Shown here: one piece after another, positions 29,931 through 41,636 of the stretch
How positions within the stretch are numbered: position 1 is the stretch's first letter
Layout: each line of letters begins with the position of its first letter
Source: Myripristis murdjan
Taxonomy: Eukaryota; Chordata; Actinopteri; Holocentriformes; Holocentridae
NCBI RefSeq assembly: GCF_902150065.1
Contig: NC_043990.1
Coordinates: 2,891,890-2,955,889, forward strand
Direction: 5' to 3'
DNA length: 64,000 nucleotides
The notes under the pieces: model-generated
The model's database searches: none
What the model was told of the DNA's origin: nothing
What the model saw: only the letters and a program-made list of their open reading frames with translations
Translations under genes and position numbers: made by a program

Positions 29931-29958
29931 CACAGTGAAAAAGCGTCGTACAAAAACC
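29931..29958 (+). other. V8 RSS, 12-bp spacer
   Basis: Heptamer 29931-29937, spacer AAAAAGCGTCGT, nonamer 29950-29958. Confidence 0.93.
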
Positions 29959-30036
29959 TCCCTCAGTCAGACTGAACAGAAACTGAAGTGACTGCTGCAG
30001 CTGGAAGCTACTGCAGGGACTGATACAGTTCACTGA

Positions 30037-30038
<2 letters not shown>

Positions 30039-30074
<36 letters not shown>
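30039..30074. repeat. (CA)n microsatellite after V8
   Basis: CA tract followed by degenerate ACAAA repeats. Confidence 0.95.
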
Positions 30075-30076
<2 letters not shown>

Positions 30077-31648
30077 ACAAACACAAATTCACAAATACAC
30101 ACTAAGGACTGGTAGTGAGAATTTAGAAATTTGATGATAGAGCACCATAACAGGAATGCTGCAGGATGAAATCCAGTTAAACAAACAAAAGCTAATAATG
30201 AACATAGTAAAGTTTCTGCTTCTTTGTGAGCCTTCTAGCACAACTTGAAATGTCCTCAACAAAAAAGGTTTGGAGAACAAAAGAATTTAATTATAGTAAA
30301 TAAGTGACCTTTCCTCCCATAGCTCCCCCTTGTGGGACATCCCTGTTGATGCCAATGATATCCGGCTTTATACTTCATGATTATACTAAACTTGCTGGTC
30401 CTGCTCTAGTAGACCTCTTTCTAGGATTGTGGCATATTTTCAAAAGCTGTACAACAAGAATTTCTTAAGTCAACAGGGATCAGTGCCTGATTTTCTGATG
30501 AATCAAAGTCTAAAAACTCAGTTGAGACTTATTTATTTTTTATTTACAGTGCTCTCCATGACATAAATTAACCCAGAAAAAAACAGCAAACTCAAAGAAA
30601 TGAACTTGGAAATAAAGTCATGGCCAAACGGACAAAAAGACACATGCTCACAGCAGCACAGCCTCACCTCCTTCTTCTTGAGAGACTAGAGCCCCTCTGA
30701 ATTTATAGGAAGACTAATTCTCACCTAGGCTATCACATCCAGCACCAAATCACTTGAAGGTAAACTCTCAATACCAAGTCTCAAAGACATCAACGATCCT
30801 TCATAGAAATATACACAAGCTCATTTACAAAACTAAATGACTTCATACCAGATAAGCATGCATCATACATGACATAACAACACGTCAAACAAACAGAAAG
30901 AAACATTGCAACTAAAATGAAAAACACTCCACATGTTTTGGCCCAATGATGTCAGTCATGACATCACAAACTCCATAAAAGTCAGGAAATGCTGGGCGGC
31001 GCCCTCCCAACACCAATCCTGCATAAGTGAGAGTAATTGTAAGTGAGATTATTATTGTTGTGTAACCCTACAACAATAATAAAAGTAACTGACACTAACT
31101 TAAGGTGGTGTGTTTGCTTTAATCTACTAATGTACTTTGATGTAAATTATGACATAATGCCAACACAAACAAACACGGGGTAGTGAGTGCTGCAATGTTA
31201 TGAGCAATTGGTAACTTATAGCAAAATGAACACATGTATAAAGTAATATGGTGTAATGTATCAGATGCAACTCTCAGTGACAAATGGTGAGTGCAGGACA
31301 GATCTCACCCACTTTGTCACAAGCTCCTCTAACAGCGTTGGTGCAGTGCAGTGACAGCACAGTACAGTTAAGGACAGTACATTGACAGTACAGAAAGGTA
31401 AATAGAGACAACACATAGGGATTTAAAATTAAAAGAAGAATTAAAATAAATGAACACATGAATAAAAGTCGATCTTTAACCAGCATTCACAAACACAAGT
31501 ATAAGTAAAATTAAATTCATTCACATGGTCAGCATAATAATCTCACAATCCCATGTACATGATGATAATTTAGTCAATGCTCTGAGCATCGAAGTGGAAA
31601 CACCATGACATGATGTGGACAGCTGCACTTCACTGACTCTGTGTTTTT

Positions 31649-31650
<2 letters not shown>
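30075..31650. other. V8-V9 spacer
   Basis: Left part (to about 30370) resembles the regions after V2 and V13. From about 30530 to 31260 the sequence has no counterpart elsewhere in the window and holds a 12-bp hairpin (TTATTATTGTTG at 31049-31060 with its complement at 31071-31082). No gene seen. Confidence 0.5.

Positions 31651-31684
<34 letters not shown>
31651..31684. repeat. (TG)n microsatellite at V9 promoter
   Basis: TG tract abutting the octamer-like site. Confidence 0.95.
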
Positions 31685-31688
<4 letters not shown>

Positions 31689-31690
31689 AT
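31683..31690 (+). promoter_or_regulatory. V9 octamer-like site
   Basis: GTTTGCAT, 103 bp before the leader ATG. Confidence 0.6.
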
Positions 31691-31785
31691 ATGTGTCCTG
31701 CCTCTCTGCTCTCCACCCGTTAAGAGGCCAGTGTTGATCAGTGGCTGTCCAGGCCTTTCAGAGCCACTGACACGCCGGCAGCACA

Positions 31786-32362
31786 ATGATGATGTCACAG
31801 ATTCTCCTGCTGGGCACCCTGGGGCTCCTTGTTCAGGGTGAGACTCTCTTCTGAAAACTTGGCTTCAGGATGACACCAGCTTTACCACAATCATCTTCTG
31901 CTGTGATGGAGAAACACTGAGACCAGCAGCATTCACCTTCTTCCATCTGTTCTCCATGTTAAAGAAATCCTCCTCTTCTGTTTTCATATTCATCATCTTT
32001 CTCCAAGCTGTATTTGTCTCAATAACCCTTCTGCTCTTTTGGATATTTTCCAGATTCATCAGGAGAAATCATTCTGACTCAGTCTCCTGGATCTCAGTCT
32101 GTTAGTCCAGGACAGACTGTCTCTATCAGATGTAAAGTCAGTACAAATCCTGACTACCTCAACTGGTACCTTCAGAAAACTGGAGAACCTCCTAAACTCC
32201 TGATATATAACACTGCAAACCGTCAGTCTGGAGTTTCAAGTCGTTTTACAGGCAGTGGATCAGGGAGTGACTTCACTCTGACCATCAGTGGAGTCCAGGC
32301 TGAAGATGCAGCAGTTTACTACTGTCAGAGTTACCACTATATCAACAGTCAAGATGTGTTCA
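31786..32362 (+). CDS. Light-chain V segment V9 (C/A hybrid)
   Basis: Leader exon 31786-31837 ([17 protein letters not shown]), V exon 32054-32362. FR1, CDR1 (STNPDYLN) and FR2 ([15 protein letters not shown]) are C-family. FR3 ([19 protein letters not shown]), CDR3 ([12 protein letters not shown]), the RSS and all downstream sequence, including the CA tract, are A-family. The switch point is in or before FR3, so this gene arose by crossover rather than by a closed conversion tract as in V3. Open with both cysteines. Confidence 0.92.
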
Positions 32363-32390
32363 CACAGTGAAAAAGCGTCGTACAAAAACC
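32363..32390 (+). other. V9 RSS, 12-bp spacer (A-type)
   Basis: Heptamer 32363-32369, spacer AAAAAGCGTCGT, nonamer 32382-32390. Confidence 0.93.
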
Positions 32391-32468
32391 TCCCTCAGTC
32401 AGACTGAACAGAAACTGAAGTGACTGCTGCAGCTGGAAGCTACTGCAGGGACTGATACAGTTCACTGA

Positions 32469-32470
<2 letters not shown>

Positions 32471-32512
<42 letters not shown>
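32471..32512. repeat. (CA)n microsatellite after V9
   Basis: CA tract in A-family position although V9 starts as a C-family gene. Confidence 0.95.
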
Positions 32513-32517
<5 letters not shown>

Positions 32518-34125
32518 TACAGTTGATGAGAACATATCATCTTGTTCATAGTGTCAGTGTCAGTTTTCCCTCTGAGCTTCAAACAGCCACCTCCCACCTC
32601 AACAAGCTGAAAGTTCCCCCAAATGAACAGGACAGTTCCAGTGAAGAAGCCCAATCAGAAACATTAAAAGCACAACAACATGGAGCAAAGTGAGCTGCCA
32701 TGATGCCGACCCCCAAACCACTGCTGAATGATCCAAACAGCTTATCCACACTGCTGCTGGAACATCTGGACTGTCAGGATCCAAACAGATCAGGATGATC
32801 ATTCAGTCAGCTGGATCAGGAAGCCTCATTTAGACAGAGGAAAGGCAAGAGAGACAAGAGCCGACTGAACCTGAATCAACATGTTAGACTGTTTAAGGAC
32901 AGGAAATGTATAAAAGTAAAGAGGCAAATTAAGACAAATTTTACAGTTAAGCTCTGTGTCTATACAGTTATACACCCAAACACAGAAACACACACACACA
33001 CATGCAAACAAACACACACATTTAGAGGTTTCAAAACAGCTGATGATGAATGTAGAATACTGAATCTCCATGCACCAAAAGAAATTCAAGTCTGATTGTA
33101 ATTTCACTTATATGTTGTGTGTTATTGATGGTAAAAGAAAAGTTTCTATTAATATATGCCTATATATTTATGGTTAGAAATGTCTTGTAGTGGCATATTG
33201 TTGATAGTGCAAAAGGCCAAATCATGAGAACTGAGACCTGAACTGAAAAGCCTTTGTTGTACAAAATGTTACCTGACTCACTAAGAATATATATTTTGTG
33301 CTGTGTTGCATTTCAAACAGAATGGGAAGATAAAAATGTTGCTCAGTGTGAGTTGCTGGTCAGTCAGTTCACACTGGACCAGGTCTACTGAGCGGCTCTC
33401 CTTGCAGCTTCTCTTTGCCAGAACTGAAACGGGTAAAACTGCTTTCATGCTCCACATCCATGGAATTATACTCTTTAATCAACAACCTGATATGTTTTGG
33501 TCATTTCAAATCACTGAGCAACCCAAACCCCAGTTTACAACAGCTGTCATGACTCAGCAGAATACCACACATGGATTTATCTGACATTTGAAAGAGCACT
33601 GTTTTCTGTAAGGATGAGGAAAATGGAGAAAACATTCAACTAAAATGAGACAATAAAAAAGAACGCATTGGAAAAGGAGAGGAACATCAAGAGGCCTTCA
33701 AACTCACACAACAGGGATTGAGGTGACAGTATTGAACCTGTGGGGGGCACTAGTGAGTTTCCAACAGAATGTGGAACAAACAGTGAGCAGGGAAGTATGC
33801 TGGTTCCACATGGATTGAAAAGCCAGTAATTCATCTGTTGTACAGACACTGAGTCACAGCAGAAGAGGAGAATGTGGTGGAAGACTGTAGAAGGAAACCT
33901 GAGCATCAGAAAATAAAGCCAAGCCACTGAAATACAGACAAGCAGCAAGAACAAGGAGACTGCTGAGGAAAATAACAATATGGAAAGCAGATCAGAGCAT
34001 TTTACTGACAGGTTTTAAAAATAGATAATATTAAACTTCACTGAACAGCACTTTTCTACACTTTATTAAGACATGATAGTAACCACATATACATGAGGAT
34101 TATTCAAATAGTCAATTCCACCAGC

Positions 34126-34128
<3 letters not shown>
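32513..34128. other. V9-V10 spacer
   Basis: The left 190 bp match the V1 downstream flank. Positions 33660-34010 occur inverted at 57150-57470 beside V17; they include an uninterrupted CTCTGATC (reverse strand, near 33990), the empty site of the hAT element there. No gene seen. Confidence 0.6.
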
Positions 34129-34183
<55 letters not shown>

Positions 34184-34200
34184 TGTGCGCGCGTGTGTGT
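34129..34200. repeat. (TG)n microsatellite at V10 promoter
   Basis: TG tract with GCGC interruptions, ending at the octamer-like site. Confidence 0.95.
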
Positions 34201-34206
34201 TTGCAT
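34199..34206 (+). promoter_or_regulatory. V10 octamer-like site
   Basis: GTTTGCAT, 103 bp before the leader ATG. Confidence 0.6.
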
Positions 34207-34301
34207 ATGTGTCCTGCCTCTCTGCTCTCCACCCGTTAAGAGGCCAGTGTTGATCAGTGGCTGTCCAGGCTTTTCAGAGCCACTGACACGCCGGCAGCAC
34301 A

Positions 34302-34869
34302 ATGATGATGTCACACATTCTCCTGCTGGGCACCCTGGGGCTCCTTGTTCAGGGTGAGACTCTCTTCTGAAAACTTGGCTTCAGGATGCAACCAGCTTTA
34401 CCACAATCATCTTCTGCTGTGATGGGGAAACACTGAGACCAGCAGCATTCACCTTCTTCCATCTGTTCTCCATGTTAAAGAAATCCTCCTCTTCTGTTTT
34501 CATATTCATCATCTTTCTCCAAGCTGTATTTGTCTCAATAACCCTTCTGCTCTTTTGGATATTTTCCAGATTCATCAGGAGAAATCACTCTGACTCAGTC
34601 TCCTGGATCTCAGTCTGTTAGTCCAGGACAGACTGTCTCTATCAGATGTAAAACTAGTACAAGTGTTAGTAGCTACTTCGCCTGGTACCTTCAGAAACCT
34701 GGAGAAGCTCCTAAACTCCTGATATATGATGCTACAAGCCGTCAGTCTGGAGTTTCTAGTCGTTTTAGTGGAAGTGGATCTGGGACTGACTTCACTCTGA
34801 CCATCAGTGGAGTCCAGGCTGAAGATTCAGGAGTTTACTACTGTCAGCAGCATTACAGCACACCGTTCA
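34302..34869 (+). CDS. Light-chain V segment V10 (family C)
   Basis: Leader exon 34302-34353 ([17 protein letters not shown]), V exon 34570-34869. A pure C-family gene: [21 protein letters not shown] (split here by no gap), CDR2 DATSRQS, FR3 [10 protein letters not shown] and [12 protein letters not shown]3 QQHYSTPF, which closely resembles mammalian V-kappa CDR3. Open with both cysteines. It lies on the plus strand beside C2 on the non-J side, so joining to J3/J4 needs inversion. Confidence 0.93.
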
Positions 34870-34897
34870 CACAGTGAAAAAGCGTCGTACAAAAACC
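34870..34897 (+). other. V10 RSS, 12-bp spacer
   Basis: Heptamer 34870-34876, spacer AAAAAGCGTCGT, nonamer 34889-34897. Confidence 0.93.
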
Positions 34898-35265
34898 TCC
34901 CTCAGCTGGAGAGGAACTGACTCAACAGCTGCAGAGACACTTAATCACTAGAGGATTGGAAATGAAGGCACAATATAAATTCTGAACACATTTTTGTTAT
35001 AGATCATCAAACTAGGTAATTTATCACAAATTATCAAACACTGATAATAAATTATTCTGCCTCCCATGGTAGTGAGGCAAACAGAGGGGACAGTGAGGTT
35101 GATGGTGGAAGATGATCTGAGGGTGCGGCTGGGGAAGCTAATGGGGAGTAGGTCAGAGAGGTATGAGGCGGCCAGCTTGTGGATAATTTTGTATGTTAAA
35201 AGTAGGATCTTGTATTGGATGCGGTGGGTAACGGGGAGCCAGTGTAGCTGTTAATCATATAAAAC

Positions 35266-35296
<31 letters not shown>

Positions 35297-36280
35297 CAAA
35301 ACAAAAAAAAACAACAACAAAAAAAAACAAGGCCCAAAATAATTAATTTTGATATAATTAATTAGCTTTTTAAAAATGTCCTGTTTTATCTATTCTTTTA
35401 ATTTTTTGTGTGGGGGGTGGATAAAATTTTTTAAATGTTACATTTTAAGCAAACATTTTGTTTAACTTTCATAAAAATATAATAACCATATTCAAATTTC
35501 ACAAAAAAAGTGTATTCATCCCAGACCCCGAGGGCCGGTCATAAGACTTGTACTGCTCCTCTCATTTTGTGGTGATGTCAGTATAGATATCATACTGGTC
35601 AGAAACAGAAATTTGACGGATGATATAATCCTTTATGCAGATGATATCCTTCTTTATTGTCTAATCGTGAAACTTCCATTCCCACTGTTCACTTGTGTAG
35701 TTTTTTTGGAAATAATCTGGAAATGAACTTTATTAGGCCTAAATCCTAACATGCAGGTTTATTTTATTTTATTTCATTTTTTCACAAGGAATCACTGGCT
35801 GTTTTTGCAGTCATAGGGTCACAGCATGGATTTTGCAATTCAGACAACAATGTAAAATATGTGAATCAGGGCTGTGCAGACACCTTTAGAGAGGAAGGTG
35901 CTCAAAGTTGGAAAAGGGCACATGGATCAAGATTTTCCAAACACCAACTACAGACCTGCTGAACTATAGCAACCTATATTTATAGACAAATACTGTTCTT
36001 TGTGAATGATATTTGAAATTGAGGTATGTTGATGAATAAGAACCAGTTAGAAAAAAGGACGTCTATGAAATGTGACACAAATTTTCAATACTCCAAACAA
36101 TTCAAAGAGGCACTCTGACATGTTTTAGAAATCACAGATAGCTGTGAAGTTATTTCTTGTGAATTAATGTTAGGTTTGAAAAGACTTAACGAGAAATAAC
36201 CAGTCTAACATACAACTGTGAACTAAACTCAGCACTTGTAAAGATGTTCATGGAAACAGAGCTGATTTGGTGAAAATATC
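34898..36280. other. V10-C2 spacer
   Basis: Holds a remnant of a dispersed repeat at about 35045-35250 (GGGGAGCCAGTGTAGCTG end), an AAAAC microsatellite at 35264-35330, and a decayed reverse-transcriptase trace at 35630-35665. No gene. Confidence 0.5.
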
Positions 36281-36286
36281 TTTATT
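36281..36286 (-). promoter_or_regulatory. C2 poly(A) signal
   Basis: Minus-strand AATAAA 155 bp past the C2 stop. Confidence 0.75.
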
Positions 36287-36440
36287 GTCTTAACATAGAA
36301 AGAATACTGACATGAGTACAAGCAAGAAAAGATTATGATTAGAAGATATAATGATGCTTGTGAGAGAGAGGCATGAGAGTGCAGAGTGAGAGCAGCTGCA
36401 GAGTGAAACCGGTAGCAGGAGTCCCAGTGAGTCAGGTCAG

Positions 36441-36769
36441 TTACTGGGAACACTGGTCTCTCCTCAGTGTCTCGGCCTGCAGAGCCTGGGAGCCCTGGGT
36501 GGCCTCACAGGTGACAGAGCCCAGCTTCCTCCACTGGTCTGCAGTGAGCCTCAGGGTGCTGCTCCAGCTGTAGAGGCCGTCCTTCTCCAGCACCCCGGGG
36601 CTCCTGCTCTGCTCCCAGCTGCTGCTGCTGCTGCTGCTGCCGTCCACCTTCCAGGCCAGCCTCCAGTCTGAGGGGAAGCCCTTGTTGGCCAGGCACATGA
36701 GCGTGGCCCTCCCCTGCTGCAGCTCCTCTCTGGAGGGGGGCAGCACCGTCAGGGTGGGAGGGGCGTCAC
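36441..36769 (-). CDS. Light-chain constant domain exon C2 (kappa-like L1/L3 type)
   Basis: Same length and structure as C1: [19 protein letters not shown], first cysteine in [19 protein letters not shown] followed by seven serines, TLRLTADQW, second cysteine in SVTCEAT, and C-terminal RRDQCSQ with the heavy-chain-bonding Cys. The exon opens after CTCCTAG in phase 1, matching J3 and J4. Its ending CSQ may be the ancestral form, since C1's CPQ is the odd one among light chains I know. Both C genes look intact, so this locus can make two near-identical isotypes. Confidence 0.95.
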
Positions 36770-37139
36770 CTAGGAGACACCAATCAGCTTAGAGGGCGGG
36801 AAATAAGCAGCTGGCAGTCAGTCAGCCGGCGGTTGGACACCTTTACTGTGTGAGAGTCCATTTTCCCCTTTAAGGACTTTCTGTCAGATGGTTTTTATGC
36901 TCCAGCAGTCACTCACTCACACCCTGTTTCACTTCCCTTTAAGAAGCCTCTCATGCACATCAGCACAGAAAGAGTCCTCATATGAACAGAAATACATCAA
37001 TACACATAACAGATAAAAATAAAAATTATTTGGCTGCTCCATAAAAATTATCATTCATCAATAATGGTGTGTGTCCTTAAATATTTTAAAGAATAGAAAT
37101 AAAATCTAATTTTTACAGTTTAAATAATTTACTGTTTTA

Positions 37140-37180
<41 letters not shown>

Positions 37181-37772
37181 TGTTAAAAGTCAAAGTAAAT
37201 GCAAAATACATTGTCGGTTTTAAAAAAATCTGAACAAGAGCATCTATAACCGAGATAAATGTTTGTTGAGCATTTTCAGCCATAATCATTTTCAAGCCAC
37301 AAAATTCTGTTCATCAAAACTGATTTCAAACAGCAAAAAAACAAAATAATGCATCAAATTATTTTCATCCCATGTGTTAAAATAAATTATGAGATAAAAT
37401 TAAGAATCAGAAATTTGGCTACATTTTCAGATTTTAATCCTGATCCCCACTCAGTTCAAATTAGTTTTCATTCAGCTTCACATGTCATGTAAAAATACTA
37501 AATTAAAATCAGTTTGGTCAAACAGTCTGAAGGAACCAAAGCTTTGCATTCAACTTTTCTAACTTTGAAGCTGTTCAGTTTTAAACATTTTTCATAGTTT
37601 ATAATGAAAAGTCTAAATAAGTACTGAGTACCAAGAAAAAACAGTTACTATAAGTAATGGTAATTAACAAAATACATGTTAAAACCAACCACTAACACTC
37701 ACATAGAAGAATAAAAGTAACCCAGCAACAGTAACACATTACATGATATTTAATATTTGTGCAGAAACTTAC
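36770..37772 (-). other. J3-C2 intron
   Basis: 1003 bp, closely similar to the J1-C1 intron. It carries enhancer block copy d and an ATT microsatellite at 37142-37180 that is absent in the other intron. Confidence 0.85.
36881..36966. promoter_or_regulatory. Putative B-cell enhancer block, copy d (J3-C2 intron)
   Basis: ETS-IRF composite site (reverse strand) at 36925-36936, CAGATGG at 36885-36891, about 115 bp from C2. Confidence 0.6.
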
Positions 37773-37810
37773 TTCCAACATCCAGTCTGGTTCCTCCACC
37801 AAAAGTCAAC
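37773..37810 (-). CDS. Light-chain J segment J3
   Basis: Encodes [12 protein letters not shown] with donor A|GTAAGT. It is the J nearest to C2, and identical to J1. Confidence 0.94.
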
Positions 37811-37849
37811 CACAGTGATACAAACTCATTGAGCCGCCGTACAAAAACC
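37811..37849 (-). other. J3 RSS, 23-bp spacer
   Basis: Heptamer 37811-37817, nonamer ACAAAAACC 37841-37849 (plus-strand reading). Confidence 0.93.
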
Positions 37850-38201
37850 TCTGACTGTAGAGAGACACGGCTCTCTCACTTTGTCAGAGAAAGCAACAAC
37901 TACAAGCCCTCAAGATGCCACTTTAAAGAAATAATCTGAAATAAATGCTTTCTCTTCTGGTTCCAATCAACTTTATTTTAATAATCTTAAATAAACTCAA
38001 ATTAAAGAAATTTGATCAATCATTTGGATTCAGATTTTCAAAGTCTCCTCTGATTTCACTACTTAGAGATCACTGTTGGTTTAAAATCAGATATTAACAC
38101 GCAAAGTCAGGCATGGTAGTTTGTTTCATGAAGTGAAAATAATATGAAAAAATACATATTTTTCTCATGGATTGATAACACCATGAAATAATTAAACTTA
38201 C
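37850..38201. other. J3-J4 spacer (empty site of the J1-J2 array)
   Basis: Contains AATATGAAAAAATACAT followed shortly by TCTCATGGATT. In the first cluster these two flanks are separated by the 5.9-kb array. Confidence 0.85.
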
Positions 38202-38239
38202 TTCCAACATCCAGTCTGGTTCCTCCACCAAAAGTGTAC
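38202..38239 (-). CDS. Light-chain J segment J4
   Basis: Encodes [12 protein letters not shown], the only J here whose first residue is Tyr rather than Leu; it is the likely counterpart of J2. Donor A|GTAAG. Confidence 0.94.
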
Positions 38240-38278
38240 CACAGTGATACAAACTCATTGAGCCGCCGTACAAAAACC
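38240..38278 (-). other. J4 RSS, 23-bp spacer
   Basis: Heptamer 38240-38246, nonamer 38270-38278 (plus-strand reading). Confidence 0.93.
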
Positions 38279-40046
38279 TCTGACTGTAGAGATACACGGC
38301 TCTCTCACTTTGAAAACAACAAACTCACTGAGATCAGCCTCAGGTTTTAAAACTTAATCACAACTAACTGATATATTATCACTAGCCATCAAACTATGTC
38401 ATGTTTTGTAAGTTTTGTATTATTACTAATGATCAGACTATGTGAAAAATTATCAACATTGATTACCTTTATTTGTAATATTTTTGGCATTGAGACTATT
38501 TTCTTCACTAGTGAAATAAAACTCATTAATTTCTCTCTTACAGCCATTTTCATAATTTTCATCATTCACAATTATAAAAATAAAACATGATATCATCTTC
38601 ACACGGTGATATCTTATGAGTGTGCTTCAAATACTTTCATGTGTGTTTAAAGCCTCTACACGGGGCTGAAGTACTGAGGCCAATAAAACAGATGATAAAG
38701 GACATGGCTGATTTTTATGTCAAGATAAGACGACATTTAAGTGAACTGAGAGGTTTTTTAATCTACAGTGTTGAGGCTCAGCAATCTGGGTTGTCATGGT
38801 AACTGTGGCCACATCGCTAAGATATGAGTCATCATTTCTAAAGGACCCCAGTGTGGACAAAATAGCTGCATTCATATGAAAGTGACAATGGAGCTGACAT
38901 ACAGTGTGTGCTGTTCAGAGGACGACGTGTGTACAGACCAGCAGAATCACTTTGCTTTCCATGATAATTTATTATATCAAGATTTAAATGTTTGTAGCAT
39001 TTTCATGCAGTTTGATCCCTGGCAATAAAACAAGGCTTCCTGTAAACATCAGAGTATCTACCTGAGAATAAATGTCGACAATGAAAATATATTCAATATA
39101 TTGAAATCCAACAAATAAGCCTCTTTACAATTTATAGGTTTTGTTGTTGATCTTTTTGTTGTCAACTATTTCTACTACATTTTTTGCATATTTCAGTTCT
39201 TATACTCAATGACCTAGTCCTTGATGAATTACTTTTTATGCTGCAGTGATGTAATTTGACCCGGGGCATCAATACTGATAATTCCCTTCGTGCTCCTGGT
39301 TAGTCATTATCGTCTTTGTCAGGTTTTATGAAGCCAGCTGATGAGGTTTGACTTGGTTGAACTCCTTTTGTGACCCAGGCTCCTGGACTGACATGCATGG
39401 AAACCAAGAATCTACATTTCTAGTTCACAGATAATATCAGTGAACACCAGCTTATTTCAAATTGAACACCAGACTCGCTTCACGCAGGAATCCAACTCCA
39501 ACCTCCGAGTGGAAAGTCCTGTTTCGTTGTGTCCCATCCACCACAACAGCCACGCACCAAAAAAAAATTTTTATCACCAGCTATACTACGGCACGTCACC
39601 TCACTTCCTGACACACCACATTGTTCTTATTTATACGACTGTTCGAGGTTGCTTATTGTTAAAGTCAGAGATAACTATAGTTCATAATGAGCTGCTTGTA
39701 CCTAAGGGATTGTTTTTGGTGGAAGACAGTCTCAAAAATACACAAATTGTTTGAGTGACTATAAATGATGTAAATGATCTTATAACACCATGCAATGAAT
39801 TATCTTTGGTCAGGTGGTATACTGTTTTGTGCCCTGTGTTTGAGTTTGTCTGAAAGTCACTGAGCTACAACAGTAACAAAAAGGACAAAAAATCCCTGCA
39901 ATAAACACAATCTGTCTGATGAATGTAATTACAATTAAACATATAAAAACTGTGAAATTATGACTTTGTGTCTTTTGTGCGCAATCTCTAGTGTTTTAGT
40001 GTCTCTGCAGCTGTTGAGTCAGATCAGTTCCTCTCCAGCTGAGGGA
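38279..40046. other. J4-V11 spacer
   Basis: Matches the J2-V4 spacer with small insertions and deletions. AT-rich; no gene seen. Confidence 0.6.
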
Positions 40047-40074
40047 GGTTTTTGTATGACGTTGTTTCACTGTG
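40047..40074 (-). other. V11 RSS, 12-bp spacer
   Basis: Plus strand: GGTTTTTGT 40047-40055, 12-bp spacer, CACTGTG 40068-40074. Confidence 0.93.
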
Positions 40075-40644
40075 TGAACGGTGTGCTGCGAACTTGCTGA
40101 CACAGTAGTAAACTCCTGAATCTTCAGCCTGGACTCCACTGATGGTCAGAGTGAAGTCAGTCCCAGATCCACTTCCACTAAAACGACTTGAAACTCCAGA
40201 CTGAAGGTTTGTAGCATGATATATCAGGAGTTTAGGAGCTTCTCCAGGTTTCAGAAGGTACCAGTCAAGCTCAATGCCAACACTTGTACTGGTTTTGCAT
40301 CTGATAGAGACAGTCTGTCCTGGACTAACAGACTGAGATCCAGGAGACTGAGTCACAGTGATTTCTCCTGATGAATCTGGAAAATATCCAAAAGAGCAGA
40401 AGGGTTATTGGGACAAATACAGCTTGGAGAAAGATGATGAATATGAAAACAGAAGAGGAGGATTTCTTTAACATGGAGAACAGATGGAAGAAGGTGAATG
40501 CTGCTGGTCTCAGTGTTTCTCCATCACAGCAGAAGATGATTGTGGTAAAGCTGGTTGCATCCTGAAGCCAAGTTTTCAGAAGAGAGTCTCACCCTGAACA
40601 AGGAGCCCCAGGGTGCCCAGCAGGAGAATGTGTGACATCATCAT
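40075..40644 (-). CDS. Light-chain V segment V11 (family C, shifted CDR3)
   Basis: Leader exon 40644-40593, V exon 40376-40075. FR1 to FR3 are intact ([48 protein letters not shown]). Right after the second cysteine codon the exon carries two extra bases (TGTGTCAGCA against TGTCAGCA in relatives), so the germline end is read in another frame ([10 protein letters not shown]). Frame at the V end is reset by V-J joining and trimming, so productive joins are still possible. Counterpart of V4. Confidence 0.85.
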
Positions 40645-40739
40645 TGTACTGCCGGCGTGTCAGTGGCTGTGAAAGGCCTGGACAGCCACTGATCAACACT
40701 GGCCTCTTAACGGGTGGAGAGCAGAGAGGCAGGACACAT

Positions 40740-40747
40740 ATGCAAAC
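40740..40747 (-). promoter_or_regulatory. V11 octamer-like site
   Basis: Plus strand ATGCAAAC at the C-family position. Confidence 0.6.
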
Positions 40748-41551
40748 ACACACAACTATTTGAATGATCCTCCAGGGAACAGCGGACCCCCAAAACCTTG
40801 CTGAGAAGATAGAGGTGACTGTGAATAACAAAGGTCTTTCACATCTGAGCGGCAACAGAGAAAAACTGCTGAAGACAAGTGACTCATGACGAGGATAATG
40901 TGTTGAGAAACACCATGGTGAGAAGCTGGAATAGTGACTCCAATGCTGAAGGAACGGCTGGAGAAGCAGCTTGATTTAGGACGTGGAGGATTTGCCGTCA
41001 GTGTGAATGGAACCAGGGGCAGGTAGCTAGGTGAGCGCTTTCTGAGCTGAAGAGCAGATCAGAAAGAGCAGGAATCTCAGATCTTTAAAGGGAGAGGCAG
41101 TTTGCCAGGCTTTCAGATGCACTGAGAGACGGATACATCTGATGAATAAACATGAGGTGGGTGGGTTTGATTGGTCTCTGTCCATTTCAGTGAGAAGGCC
41201 AGAACATTGTGAGGAGAACAACAGGTGGAATATGCAGGGGGAAGCAGACAGGTGGAAGTCTATGGTTGAGGCTCTGAATATGGAAGATGTGAGAAAAGTG
41301 AAGGAGACCAGCAGAAACTTGGCTTGAGTGTGTGGGCGTTATGTGGGTGGTGTCAACCTCAGGGAATAATGTTGATAGAAATGGAGAGAAGAAGCAGTGT
41401 TGAGAGAAAGATGATGGGAAGGCAAAACGGACTCCTGATGTTGGAGGCCTCTATAGAGCAGAGACATTTTGGGCCGTCTGGATGAGGCTTGGAGCAGCAG
41501 TCAGCTGCTTGGAGAAGAAGCTGATGCTCCTGAAGCATCAGGCTTTAAGGA
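40748..41551. other. V11-V12 divergent spacer
   Basis: Near-identical to 17676-18477. No recognisable gene. Confidence 0.5.
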
Positions 41552-41636
41552 GTTTCTGTCAGATGGTTTTTATGCTCCAGCAGTCACTCACTCACACACT
41601 GTTTCACTTCCCTTTAAGAAGCCTCTCATGCACATC
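41552..41636. promoter_or_regulatory. Putative B-cell enhancer block, copy e (upstream of V12)
   Basis: ETS-IRF composite site (reverse strand) at 41601-41612 and CAGATGG at 41561-41567. Confidence 0.55.
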
